NCBI GenBank assembly: GCA_002702065.1
Contig: NZXX01000002.1
Coordinates: forward strand, 1-64,000
Source of the DNA: Anaerolineaceae bacterium
Lineage (GTDB): Bacteria > Chloroflexota > Anaerolineae > Aggregatilineales > Phototrophicaceae
Length of the DNA stretch: 64,000 nucleotides
Reading direction: 5' to 3'
Part shown: positions 1 through 8,206 of the stretch, piece by piece
Position numbering within the stretch: the first letter of the stretch is position 1
Layout: each line of letters starts with the position of its first letter
Notes under the pieces: model-generated
Seen by the model: the letters and a program-made list of their open reading frames with translations, nothing else
What the model was told of the DNA's origin: nothing
Databases searched by the model: none
Program-made: the position numbers and the translations under genes

Positions 1-167
1 ACCTGCACAGCAACAACGGCGCGGACGTGTATCAGGTGAATGTGTACAGCACCACCCCGCCGCAGCCAGATACGCTGCTGGACGACCGGCTAGAACTGCA
101 CATCAACGCGGATGGCACGTGGCAGTGGTACCAGCGCGGTGGCAGCAGCGACTACAACGGTATCTAG
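1..167 (+). CDS. 3' fragment of an unidentified protein gene
   Basis: An open frame enters from the left edge (codons begin at base 3) and ends at TAG 165-167. The visible 54 residues are polar and rich in Trp, Tyr and Gly (for example WQWYQRGGSSDYNGI at the C-terminus), as in secreted beta-rich proteins. The family cannot be recognised from this piece. It is followed by a good terminator, so it is the last gene of its unit. Confidence 0.6.
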   Translation, partial: LHSNNGADVYQVNVYSTTPPQPDTLLDDRLELHINADGTWQWYQRGGSSDYNGI

Positions 168-190
168 TCAAGTTCATACGCAGCACACGC

Positions 191-222
191 AAAGCCGGGG
201 CACCACGCTCCGGCTTTTTTGT
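191..222 (+). terminator. Rho-independent terminator
   Basis: AAAGCCGG, an 11-nt loop, then CCGGCTTTTTT. It lies 24 bp after the stop of the first gene and fits termination of the incoming transcript. Confidence 0.8.
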
Positions 223-253
223 TTAGGTAACAGTCGGCAATATCCGGATCGCG

Positions 254-259
254 TATACT
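254..259 (+). promoter_or_regulatory. possible -10 box for the patatin-like gene
   Basis: TATACT sits about 44 bp before the preferred ATG of the lipase gene and just after the upstream terminator. No convincing -35 hexamer lies 16-18 bp further up, so the call rests on the hexamer and its position only. Confidence 0.3.
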
Positions 260-302
260 GGACTTATACAGACCTGTAGCTGACATGGAAAAGGGGTCGG
301 TC

Positions 303-1490
303 ATGCAAATCGGACTGGCGTTATCCGGCGGTGGTTTTCGGGCAACTGTGTTTCATCTGGGCGTGCTCAGTCGTCTGGCGGCGGAAGGTCTGTTGAATGA
401 CATCTCCCATCTGTCGACGGTCTCCGGCGGCAGTCTGTGCGGCGCGCTGGTGTACAGTGCCAATGGTTATCGCTGGCCCACCCCCGACGAGTTTTATGGC
501 ATGGTCGTACCGCACATCGCCCGCCTCATCACAGAACATGACTTGCAGGGCATTTACCTGCGCGGCATCCTGCGTAACCCGCTCAGCATTTTTCGTCCGC
601 GGGCCAGCGACATCGCCTATTTGATCCGTTCGCTATGGGGCATCGATGCCAGCCTGAAAGATTTGTCCGCGCCGGATGCTGATGCCGGACAACCGCTGTG
701 GCACATCGTCAGCACCAGCTACGAAACGGGCAAAGGCTGGTACTTTACGCAGCAGCGCATGGGCGATTATGTGTTTGGTTACAACATGCGGCCCGATTTC
801 CCCATCAGCGAAGCGGTCGCCGCATCGTCGGCAGTGCCGGGGTTGGTCGGCCCGCTGGTGCTGGACGCGAGCCGCTACGAGTGGCTTCAGTTCCCCAGCG
901 CCCAACTATTGACCCCGGTTGATCCTCTGTTCCAGAAAGTGCATTTGTGGGACGGCGGTGTGTATGACAATCTCGGCCTGGAACCGCTGACGAATTATTC
1001 GGGCAAGGTGGATAGTTACGAGTTTCGCAAGGGCGTGGACTTTCTGCTGGTCAGCGATGCAGCCGGGGTGCCGGCGCATCAGGCGTACGGCTCGCTGCTC
1101 AACCGGCCCAACAGCCTGATGCGGCTGGTCGATATTTTTAAGGATCAGGTGCGGGCGCTGCGGGCACGTTCGACCGTCGCCTATATCAAGATGAGCAAGC
1201 ATCCTTTCCCACCGGGCCGCTATTTTCAGATCGACAATTCATGCGCGCAGATGTTCCGCAAGGCCTACCGCACCGCCGAAGAAGTCGCTGCGCTGACGGA
1301 AGGATACTTCCCGGAGGAGAAGGCGCGGGCGCTGGCCGGCATGAGCACCACGCTGCGCAACCTGACGATGGACGAATTTCGCGACTTGTACCGGCACGGC
1401 TTTGAAGTGGCGGATGTGACCCTGTTCGCCTTCGACAGCCAGCGCTTTCGGCAGCTTCGATACCGCCCCGACCAGCACCCGCTCACCTAA
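303..1490 (+). CDS. patatin-like phospholipase family protein
   Basis: Probable acyl hydrolase acting on membrane lipids, cytoplasmic or peripheral, with no signal peptide. The start at 303 follows an AAAAGGGG ribosome site and begins right at the patatin fold (MQIGLALSGGG); an in-frame ATG at 285 adds six residues. Visible motifs are the glycine-rich oxyanion loop SGGGFRA (residues 8-14), the nucleophile elbow STVSGGS with Ser41, and the DGG motif of the Ser-Asp dyad at Asp217 (DGGVYDN). The elbow has Thr where the textbook GxSxG has its first Gly, a variant seen in patatin relatives with TVSGGS. The stop overlaps the convergent anti-sigma gene by 4 bp. Substrate unknown. Confidence 0.85.
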   Translation: MQIGLALSGGGFRATVFHLGVLSRLAAEGLLNDISHLSTVSGGSLCGALVYSANGYRWPTPDEFYGMVVPHIARLITEHDLQGIYLRGILRNPLSIFRPRASDIAYLIRSLWGIDASLKDLSAPDADAGQPLWHIVSTSYETGKGWYFTQQRMGDYVFGYNMRPDFPISEAVAASSAVPGLVGPLVLDASRYEWLQFPSAQLLTPVDPLFQKVHLWDGGVYDNLGLEPLTNYSGKVDSYEFRKGVDFLLVSDAAGVPAHQAYGSLLNRPNSLMRLVDIFKDQVRALRARSTVAYIKMSKHPFPPGRYFQIDNSCAQMFRKAYRTAEEVAALTEGYFPEEKARALAGMSTTLRNLTMDEFRDLYRHGFEVADVTLFAFDSQRFRQLRYRPDQHPLT

Positions 1491-2272
1491 CTGGCTGATA
1501 CGGGCCGCAAGGTTTCGGCCAGACTGACGAGCGCAGCCCTGTTTTCAACGGTGTTTTCGGCGGCGGTCAGGTAGTAGGCAACCGGCCCCTCACGCCATGC
1601 CAGCCGGTGCGCCGCATCGCCCAGCCATGTATAACGTGTTCCTCGACGTCCATCGGCATGCAGCGGCGTTTGCAGGCTCCAGTGTGCGACGGCATAGGAA
1701 GCTGCTTGGCCGCGCACGGTGGTGACTTCGGACGATGAGTTGCTGCTGGGTACGATCATGGGTGGCAGCAGGTTCGCCGGTGTGTTTAGTTGACGCAAGG
1801 CAATGATTGGCGGGATGTCGTCCAGTTCGGGCTGATCGGTTCGGTAAATCAGCAGGATGGCGTCATGATCCGCATAGATTTGATCCAGCGTGAAGCCGGA
1901 CTCTTGAGGCAGCACCAGGAAGTCAAATTCAACACGTGCTTCAGCGTCCTCCAGCGAGGCCATAGGCCGGTAATCATATGGGGCCATGGGTGGTTCTGTG
2001 TCATACATCGCCACGACATCGGACTGGCGCGGCCTGAAAAAGTTTAAAATATCCTCGGCGAGTGTGCGCAGCGGGGGCAGGCCGATTAGCGCAGTAACCA
2101 GCACGCCTGCCACGAAAAGCGCCGCCAGTTTGCGATACGCGCGCCACCCGTTCTGCTGCGGTTGCGGGTGTGCCGCCCGTATCTCCGCTTCCAGCCTGTT
2201 CACGAAGTCCGTGTCTGGCTGATTATGTTCGTGCAGCGAGGTCAGTTGATCCAGCAGGTTATGTTCATTCAT
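1487..2272 (-). CDS. single-pass anti-sigma-factor-like membrane protein
   Basis: A 261-residue protein with a short cytoplasmic N-terminal part (residues 1-45), one membrane segment at about 48-68 (LAALFVAGVLVTALIGL) and a C-terminal extracytoplasmic domain. Its ATG overlaps the stop of the ECF sigma gene in an ATGA junction, so the two are translationally coupled. Order and topology match the usual sigma/anti-sigma arrangement, in which the N-terminal part holds the sigma factor inactive. No ZAS zinc motif is seen in the N-terminal part, so the anti-sigma role is inferred from context. Confidence 0.65.
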   Translation of the reverse strand: MNEHNLLDQLTSLHEHNQPDTDFVNRLEAEIRAAHPQPQQNGWRAYRKLAALFVAGVLVTALIGLPPLRTLAEDILNFFRPRQSDVVAMYDTEPPMAPYDYRPMASLEDAEARVEFDFLVLPQESGFTLDQIYADHDAILLIYRTDQPELDDIPPIIALRQLNTPANLLPPMIVPSSNSSSEVTTVRGQAASYAVAHWSLQTPLHADGRRGTRYTWLGDAAHRLAWREGPVAYYLTAAENTVENRAALVSLAETLRPVSAS

Positions 2273-2823
2273 GAGCGGGCCTCCTCTTGGACTTGAAAGT
2301 ATTGGCGCAGGTCTTCGAGCGCACGGGCGACCAGCATCTTGACGGCACCCTCACTCTTGCCCATGATAGCTGCGACCTCGGCCATTTTGAGTTCCCCAAA
2401 AATACGCAGACGCAATGCCTCGGCCCGTTCCGGGACCAGTAAATCGAGCGCCTGTATCACCTGCGCCATGGTGAGTTGCTGTTCGATGGCGCTTTCCAGA
2501 GGGGCGGCTGACGATGGGGTTTCGTCTGCCATATCCAGTTGGGTCAGCCGGGGCTGCTGGCGGAAATGATCCATCGCTTTTCGCCGTGCGATACCGAGCA
2601 GCCACGCCGCGAATTGGCCTGTACCCTGATAGCTGGCGATACCTTCCAGCGCCGACAGAAAGGTCTGGGTGGTCAGGTCCTGCGCGTCCTGAACATTGCC
2701 AACCTGGCTGAGCAGATAGCTGTAGACCCGGTGTACATAGCGCCGGTAAAGCACCGCATAGGCATCCGCTTTTTTCGCAGCGGCCTGAATCAAGATCGCG
2801 TCATCTGATGTTTCATCGAACAT
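2269..2823 (-). CDS. ECF-type RNA polymerase sigma factor
   Basis: 184 residues with the two ECF regions. Sigma region 2 lies at about 22-95 (YAVLYRRYVHRVYSYLLSQV, then DAQDLTTQTFLSAL and WLLGIARRKAMDHFR). Sigma region 4 lies at about 125-175, with a helix-turn-helix around EVAAIMGKSEGAVKMLVARA. The length is typical for ECF sigma factors. It is the first gene of a two-gene minus-strand operon with the membrane anti-sigma partner, implying response to an envelope signal. Regulon unknown. Confidence 0.88.
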   Translation of the reverse strand: MFDETSDDAILIQAAAKKADAYAVLYRRYVHRVYSYLLSQVGNVQDAQDLTTQTFLSALEGIASYQGTGQFAAWLLGIARRKAMDHFRQQPRLTQLDMADETPSSAAPLESAIEQQLTMAQVIQALDLLVPERAEALRLRIFGELKMAEVAAIMGKSEGAVKMLVARALEDLRQYFQVQEEARS

Positions 2824-2919
2824 CCACCCGCCTCCATGTGTCGCAGCCTCTATCTGTATGTCGCAAGACAGGGCTTAAAGGTCACAGATTGGGCTTGGCG
2901 AACACGGGTGAGCCGCTAA

Positions 2920-4980
2920 TTACAGGTTGAGGAACTGATCGTACAGGGGCTGGCAGGGCTGGTTGTTGATGTCGACGAGGCCATAGCCATTGTGCATACT
3001 GTGCGCCCATGCAAACCACACCATCGCCGCGACGTCGCCGGGGTGATGGCTGCGGACGTGCCGGACCATGTCGGCGGCATAACGCGCGATGCGGTCTGCC
3101 GGTTCCTGCGGGAGATCAAGCACGCCCCACTCGGTGATCCACAGCGGTTTGTCCGGCAGCAGGTCACGGTAGCTCTCGATTTCATCGTCGATGTGCCCGA
3201 AGGGAGCATAGGGAAGGCCCGGGCTGGCACCACGTCCGTAGGGATGAACGGCAATACCGTCCGGCACAATCCCCGGTGGCATGGCCCGCAGGGTGGCACG
3301 GGCATAGGCAGACCCGGCTGCTGGCCCCCCGACATGCCCGCCGGTAATAATCTGAACCTGCGGATCGACGGCGCGAATGGCGCGGATACTTTCGCCCAGC
3401 AGAAACGCGTAATCGCCCGGCGGCATTGTCACCGACGCGTGCGCGTTGGGGGGCGCGTCCTGTTCGTTCCAGATCTGGTAGGCGTGGATGATGTTTTGCC
3501 CCGCGTACTGCCGCGCAATCTCGCGCACCATCTCGACATAATGCATCGCCAGGATGCTCCACAGGCCACTGTCCATCGCATTCCAGTTGAAGCCCGCGCC
3601 CTCGCCATAGGTCTGGTGCGTCAGCACGAGGATGACACGGTAGCCAGCGCGGGCATAGGCTTCGAGGTAGGGGCGGTAGCGGGCATAGGTTTTTTGCAGG
3701 TCGGTGTTGCCATAGGTGCCGGTGGTGGGGTCAAACGAGACGTTATACGCCAGCCGTACCCAGTCCAGGCCACCGAGCCGGGCGGGTGATGGCTTGCCCA
3801 GGCGGTGGTTCAGGTCAAGGTTGACGCCGGTAATCTGGGCGCGGTCGATCAGTTCCGGCGCGATGGCTTCCAGAAACCAGGCGGCAGCGTACCCGGTCCG
3901 GCCATTGGGTGCGCGTACATTGATCCACTGATTTTGCCTGCCGACCTTGGCTAGCGTGCGCCCGTGCATTTCCAGTGTTTCCAGATCATCGGTCGCATTC
4001 ACGTGCGTGATGATGTCGTGGCCGGTTCCGGGGCGGCGGCGCAAACGCAGCCCATCGTCAATCGGACGCAGGCGCATCGTGTTCCAGTAGATCAGGTCGG
4101 TTGGGTCGATGATGTGGGGCAGGATAAAGCCGGGCAGTCCTCGCCCCGGTGATTGAACCACCATTCGGACGTTCTGGCCGTCTGCCAGCGCGATTGGGTC
4201 CCCTGCCTGTACGATCTGCCCCGCCTTGCCGGTGATGTGGTTGAGGTGGGTCAGGGTGATCAGATAATGAACGCCGTTATGAAAGGTGCCGATCTGGATA
4301 TAGCTGCCATAGTCGAGCACGGAATGATCCTGCCCGATGAGGACAATTGTGCCATCAATGGGCGTGCGTACGGTGGTTCCGGCGGGGGTGTAAATGTCCA
4401 CCCCTTCGTTAAGGCGTCCTGCCCCGGTGTCCGCCCCAAAGGGCCGTTCAATGCGGGCGGGCTGGGCATCGGACGGCCAGCCAAGGACGAACCGGTCGTC
4501 AATATGGCCGTCACCAAATCGTTCGCCATACCGGTCGTTGTAGTCGATACGATCCTGCAGGATGCGGGCCAGCTGGGCCGGGCTGCTGGCCTTGATGACA
4601 TCGACCCGCACCACGCTGCGATACACCCGGCGGATGTGATTGAGGGCGCTGTCCTTCAGCCAGACACTGGGGGCTTCGACGGCTGTGACGTTGCGATACC
4701 GGTTGAGGTCGTTGCCTGCTGGCGAACGCACCACCGCCACGCGCTCGAAATGTTGGGAATAGGGTTCTGCGGCGTAATACCAGTCGAGGAAATTGCGGTC
4801 GGGCAGCACCAGCGCGTGCGAAATGGGTGGTTGCTCGCTGGTGGCGCGGGCATCCGTCTGGGCAGGGGCAGGTTCATCACTGGAACGCTGATCCCGCGAG
4901 CCGAACCAATTCCCGAACAGCCCCAAGACTTCCCCCTCATGCTGGACTGGTAGACTTTCGATTGTAACGTGAATAACCAA
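2920..4980 (-). CDS. fusion of degenerate M23-like, SH3-like and glycoside-hydrolase domains
   Basis: A 686-residue protein with three recognisable parts. Residues ~175-300 resemble the LytM/M23 fold (NEGVDIYTPAGTTVRTPIDG), but the HxxxD zinc motif reads Asn191-x-x-x-Asp and no HxH motif is found, so it is probably not a peptidase. Residues ~308-372 look like a bacterial SH3 domain. Residues ~385-686 form a clan-A-like TIM barrel with candidate acid/base Glu in YQIWNEQDAP (~503) and nucleophile Glu in LWITEWG (~616). No signal peptide is evident. The listed ATG has a weak ribosome site; a TTG at 4926 follows a strong GAGGGGG and may be the true start. Substrate unknown; cell-wall or polysaccharide action is inferred. 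Confidence 0.75.
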   Translation of the reverse strand: MVIHVTIESLPVQHEGEVLGLFGNWFGSRDQRSSDEPAPAQTDARATSEQPPISHALVLPDRNFLDWYYAAEPYSQHFERVAVVRSPAGNDLNRYRNVTAVEAPSVWLKDSALNHIRRVYRSVVRVDVIKASSPAQLARILQDRIDYNDRYGERFGDGHIDDRFVLGWPSDAQPARIERPFGADTGAGRLNEGVDIYTPAGTTVRTPIDGTIVLIGQDHSVLDYGSYIQIGTFHNGVHYLITLTHLNHITGKAGQIVQAGDPIALADGQNVRMVVQSPGRGLPGFILPHIIDPTDLIYWNTMRLRPIDDGLRLRRRPGTGHDIITHVNATDDLETLEMHGRTLAKVGRQNQWINVRAPNGRTGYAAAWFLEAIAPELIDRAQITGVNLDLNHRLGKPSPARLGGLDWVRLAYNVSFDPTTGTYGNTDLQKTYARYRPYLEAYARAGYRVILVLTHQTYGEGAGFNWNAMDSGLWSILAMHYVEMVREIARQYAGQNIIHAYQIWNEQDAPPNAHASVTMPPGDYAFLLGESIRAIRAVDPQVQIITGGHVGGPAAGSAYARATLRAMPPGIVPDGIAVHPYGRGASPGLPYAPFGHIDDEIESYRDLLPDKPLWITEWGVLDLPQEPADRIARYAADMVRHVRSHHPGDVAAMVWFAWAHSMHNGYGLVDINNQPCQPLYDQFLNL

Positions 4981-5076
4981 TATTACAAACCATTTTCAAA
5001 CCGAAGTCTGGGTTATCACCATTTCGCATGACTGATCGTGAGTCACGCAGGGCTGTCTGGTGTGACCGCGAATTTC

Positions 5077-5085
5077 TGCTACAAT
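5077..5085 (+). promoter_or_regulatory. extended -10 promoter, possibly leaderless
   Basis: TGCTACAAT is an extended -10 (TGnTAnnnT). Only 7 bp separate its end from the ATG at 5093, so a normal start point would place +1 at or next to the start codon, giving a leaderless or nearly leaderless message. No ribosome site precedes the ATG, which agrees. Confidence 0.5.
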
Positions 5086-5092
5086 CGCGCGC

Positions 5093-7486
5093 ATGTCCAC
5101 AACCGCCCAAGCCCCAACCCGCCCTGTGTCAACAAGACTCACCCGCTATCTGGATTCTGGTCTGCTGCTGACTCTGCTGCTGTGCCTGTTCACCATCTGG
5201 CCGCTGGTTCAACAGCCCGGCCTGCCCAATGGCACCGATACGCTTTATCACATTTACCGCGTCGCAGAGATGGACCGGGCGTGGAGTCATGGCGTGTTGA
5301 TGCCCGGCTGGGCGGAGACATTCTATTACGGCTACGGCTCGCCCGTGTTTCATTACTACGCCAGCCTGACGTATTACATCACCAGTGCGCTGGCCCGGCT
5401 GCTAGCGCTAGACCCGGTGGACAGCCTGCGCGTGCTGACCACCCTCGCCATGCTGCTGGCCGGTGGCGGCATGTACCTGTTCATGCGCGATTCCATCAGC
5501 AAACTGGCCGGTGTGATCGCGGCGCTGGTCTATGTCTACAGCCCGTATATCCTGTTCACCGAACCGTATACGCGCGGGGCCTACCCGGAGCTGATGGCGC
5601 TGGCATTGTTCCCGCTGGTGATGTGGCGCTATCAGCGTCTGCTGCAAACTGGCAGCGGCCTCGCGCTGATGCTGGCGGCGCTGAGCAGCGGCCTGCTGAT
5701 TATCACCCACAACCTGATGGCGCTGGTGCTGACCGGGCTGTTGGCGGCATGGCTGGTGTGGCAGGGAATAACCGCGCGTTTTTTTGTCAGGGCGATTCAC
5801 GAATCGCCCCTACGGTATGTGGTGCTTAGTTTGGGGGCATTGATCGGTGGCGTCGGGCTGGCGGGGTACTTCTGGCTGCCGGTGATGCTGGAACAGGAGG
5901 CGGCGCGGCTGGGCAATCTGACGGCGGTAGCGCAGTTGGACTTCCGCAATTTTTTTGTGCCGCTGGCGGAGCTGCTGGCATTTTCGCCCCGGTCTGACGC
6001 GGGCGCAGTCAATGGCCTGCTGCACCAGTTGAATCTGGGTGTGGCACAGTGGGGGCTGGCGCTGGCGGGGATCGCGGGTGTTGTATGGTGGACGCAGCGC
6101 GCTGCGTCCCTACAAAGACAGATTATTTCATGGGTGGGGTTTTTTGCGCTGGTGACTCTTGCCCTGATCTTCCTGATGCTGCCGGTATCCGCCTTTTTAT
6201 GGGAAGCGACCGCGCCGCTGGCCTTCCTGCAATTCCCCTGGCGCTTTCTTGGCCCGGCGGCGTTTTGCCTGGCGGTGCTGGCCGGGATGAACGCGGTCTG
6301 GTTGGAGCGTTTGCCCGCGAAATTTGGCACGCCGTTGATCGTGCTCACGGTGGTGCTGCCGCTGGCACTGGCGATGCCGACGCTGTATGTCGATGAGTGG
6401 GAGCATACGGCGGTAGATACATCAGTCGCGGCTTATCATGCGGCGGAGCTGAGTGGCTTGCAGCGGGCGACGACCTTTTCCGATGAATATCTGCCGTCGA
6501 CGGTCATTGCTGAACCGAGTGCCAACGCCGATCTGCTGGCGGATTATGCCGATGGTTATCCTATCGACAAGGCCAACCGCGCTGCGCTGCCGCCGGGTGT
6601 CGACCTGACCGCGCTCGATCACGGCCCGCAGCAGGATCAGTGGCGGGTGTCATCCGGTGAGGCTTTTACGCTGGAAGTGCTGACGTATTATTTTCCCGGC
6701 TGGCAGGCGGAGATTGATGGCCAGGCGGTGGCGGTGCGCCCCTCCGAGCCACATGGCCTGATCACATTTGAGGTGCATGCCGGTGACCACACGATTCGGC
6801 TGTTCTTCGGGGCGACCCCGGCGCGTGATATGGGAAAAGGGGTGTCGGCTGCTGCTGCGGTGGTCTTGATCGGGCTGGCGTTGATGGTCACTCGTCAGGG
6901 CACGACCCATTCTGCCCCTACAAGACACCAATTGTCACCGGTTCATCGTGCTGCGGTCATCGCCGGGGGTGTGATTCAACTGGTGCTAATGCTGGTCTTC
7001 ATGCGGGAGGGGGGCGCGTGGGTGAATTCACCGCCCGGCCAGGCGCAGGTAGCGCAAAATCAGGTCGTCTACAACCTGGGTGAGTCGATTCAACTGCTGG
7101 GCTATGACCTGAACAGCCGCACGTTTCGCCCCGGCGACCGGCTGGAACTGACTGTTTACTGGTATGGGCGCGAACGGGTTGCCTATGGCTACGCGACGTT
7201 TGTCCATGTCGCGGCTGGCGGGCCGCCGCTGGCCCAGGCCGATGCCCAAAATCCGGCAGGCCGCCCGACGATTAAATGGACGCCGGTGGGTTATATCCGC
7301 GACCCGTACCTGATTATGCTGCCGCAGACGATGCCGCCCGGCGAATATCAACTGACGGTTGGCATGTACACCTGCGACACGCGCCCGCCCGGTGAATGTG
7401 GCAATGGCGACCGGCTGCTGGTCACCGACGAGAATGGTGCACCGCTGGGCGATTCTGTGCCGCTGACGACCATTACGGTGCGCTGA
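5093..7486 (+). CDS. large GT-C-like polytopic membrane protein
   Basis: 797 residues with about a dozen membrane helices in the first ~440 and again near 580-660. An acidic first extracytoplasmic loop (LPNGTDTLYHIYRVAEMD, ~45-62) is typical of lipid-sugar-dependent GT-C transferases and of the PTPS-related/YfhO-like membrane proteins. The C-terminal ~140 residues form a soluble beta domain common in Anaerolineae membrane glycosyltransferases. The likely role is sugar transfer to an envelope glycan; donor and acceptor are unknown. Three small palindromic repeats lie in frame inside the gene (near 5787, 6089 and 6896) and add short peptides such as RAIHESPLR. Confidence 0.7.
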   Translation: MSTTAQAPTRPVSTRLTRYLDSGLLLTLLLCLFTIWPLVQQPGLPNGTDTLYHIYRVAEMDRAWSHGVLMPGWAETFYYGYGSPVFHYYASLTYYITSALARLLALDPVDSLRVLTTLAMLLAGGGMYLFMRDSISKLAGVIAALVYVYSPYILFTEPYTRGAYPELMALALFPLVMWRYQRLLQTGSGLALMLAALSSGLLIITHNLMALVLTGLLAAWLVWQGITARFFVRAIHESPLRYVVLSLGALIGGVGLAGYFWLPVMLEQEAARLGNLTAVAQLDFRNFFVPLAELLAFSPRSDAGAVNGLLHQLNLGVAQWGLALAGIAGVVWWTQRAASLQRQIISWVGFFALVTLALIFLMLPVSAFLWEATAPLAFLQFPWRFLGPAAFCLAVLAGMNAVWLERLPAKFGTPLIVLTVVLPLALAMPTLYVDEWEHTAVDTSVAAYHAAELSGLQRATTFSDEYLPSTVIAEPSANADLLADYADGYPIDKANRAALPPGVDLTALDHGPQQDQWRVSSGEAFTLEVLTYYFPGWQAEIDGQAVAVRPSEPHGLITFEVHAGDHTIRLFFGATPARDMGKGVSAAAAVVLIGLALMVTRQGTTHSAPTRHQLSPVHRAAVIAGGVIQLVLMLVFMREGGAWVNSPPGQAQVAQNQVVYNLGESIQLLGYDLNSRTFRPGDRLELTVYWYGRERVAYGYATFVHVAAGGPPLAQADAQNPAGRPTIKWTPVGYIRDPYLIMLPQTMPPGEYQLTVGMYTCDTRPPGECGNGDRLLVTDENGAPLGDSVPLTTITVR
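5787..5813. repeat. small palindromic repeat inside a coding sequence (copy 1)
   Basis: GGGCGATTC, AC, GAATCGCCC followed by CTAC: a 9-bp perfect inverted repeat with the CCCTAC end shared with other copies. It is read in frame as VRAIHESPLR within a cytoplasm-facing or loop segment of the GT-C protein. The same core GGGCGATTC/GAATCGCCC recurs at 60486. Confidence 0.6.
6089..6114. repeat. small palindromic repeat inside a coding sequence (copy 2)
   Basis: GGACGCAGC, GC, GCTGCGTCC followed by CTACA: a 9-bp perfect inverted repeat with the family end CCCTACA. It is translated in frame in the same GT-C gene (TQRAASLQ). Confidence 0.6.
6893..6922. repeat. diverged small palindromic repeat inside a coding sequence (copy 3)
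   Basis: GTCAGGGCA...TGCCCCTACA: short arms GGGCA/TGCCC and a clear right end CCCCTACA, with a decayed left end. It is read in frame as RQGTTHSAPT between two membrane segments of the same protein. Confidence 0.45.
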
Positions 7487-7489
7487 GCG

Positions 7490-7978
7490 TCACCAGCCCC
7501 ACGTCCCCGGTCCGCCCTTGAACGGCCCGACAATATCCGACGTAATCCAGCCGCCGTAAAAGTCGCCCGGCTGCGGCGTGACCTGCTCGTCGTCGATATA
7601 ACAGGCATCCATTCGACCAGGATAGAACGCCAGATGATCCATGATCGACTCGAAACCGGGGCCTGGCTGCGGGTAGCTCCAGGCGACGCCGGGGCTGCTG
7701 CGACCTTCAACGGTCAGGGTCCAGTAGCGGGCCGCGCCTTTGAACTCGCAGAACGTCTGCCGCGCGGTGCCGGTCAGGTATGCCATTTGAATATCCGCCT
7801 GCGGGATATAGTAAACCGGCGGGTGGCTGGTTTCCAGCACGCGAATGGCGCGCTGCGTGTCGGCAATCACGACGCCGTTAAACGCCACTCGAATCCGCCT
7901 GGTGGTCGGCTCGACACGCGGCGGACGCGGATAATCCCACACCGATTCCTGACCGGGGCCGGGTTCAGTACGCTTCAT
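7490..7978 (-). CDS. DUF427 domain protein
   Basis: 162 residues from the ATG at 7978, chosen because GTGGAGA precedes it by about 9 bp; the frame is open further upstream but only into repeat sequence. The DUF427 fold is recognisable from RIRVAFNGVVIADTQRAIRVLE and the conserved stretch YYIPQADIQMAYL, followed by FCEFKGAARYW. The family's biochemical role is not established. It is convergent with the GT-C gene (3-bp gap) and alone on its strand. Confidence 0.85.
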   Translation of the reverse strand: MKRTEPGPGQESVWDYPRPPRVEPTTRRIRVAFNGVVIADTQRAIRVLETSHPPVYYIPQADIQMAYLTGTARQTFCEFKGAARYWTLTVEGRSSPGVAWSYPQPGPGFESIMDHLAFYPGRMDACYIDDEQVTPQPGDFYGGWITSDIVGPFKGGPGTWGW

Positions 7979-8009
7979 GCTGTTGTCTCCACTTGATTTG
8001 TTTATGCTG

Positions 8010-8057
8010 TGTAGGGGCGAGTCACACCCTGAAGGGCATAAATGACTCGTCCCTACA
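8010..8057. repeat. intergenic palindromic repeat with full TGTAGGG/CCCTACA ends
   Basis: TGTAGGGGCGAGTCA and TGACTCGTCCCTACA form 15-nt inverted arms with one mismatch around an 18-nt centre that contains CCCT...AGGG. This is the most complete simple copy in the window. It lies between the divergent DUF427 and nucleoside hydrolase genes. Confidence 0.75.
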
Positions 8058-8206
8058 AAGGCATTTGACATCCCACTTTAGCATGAAGGAAAGCCACACC
8101 GCCGGATTTCTCAGCGGCCTTTCAGCCAATGCTCACCGCGCATCCATCCCGGTGCAGAGCGGCATACGGTCATGTTAAAATGTGCCGCATTCGAAGGGGA
8201 ATGGAT

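Noticed and set aside
4153..4953. A 266-codon plus-strand frame over the M23-like/GH fusion gene
   Set aside because: Antisense to clear domain motifs; no ribosome site or family features.
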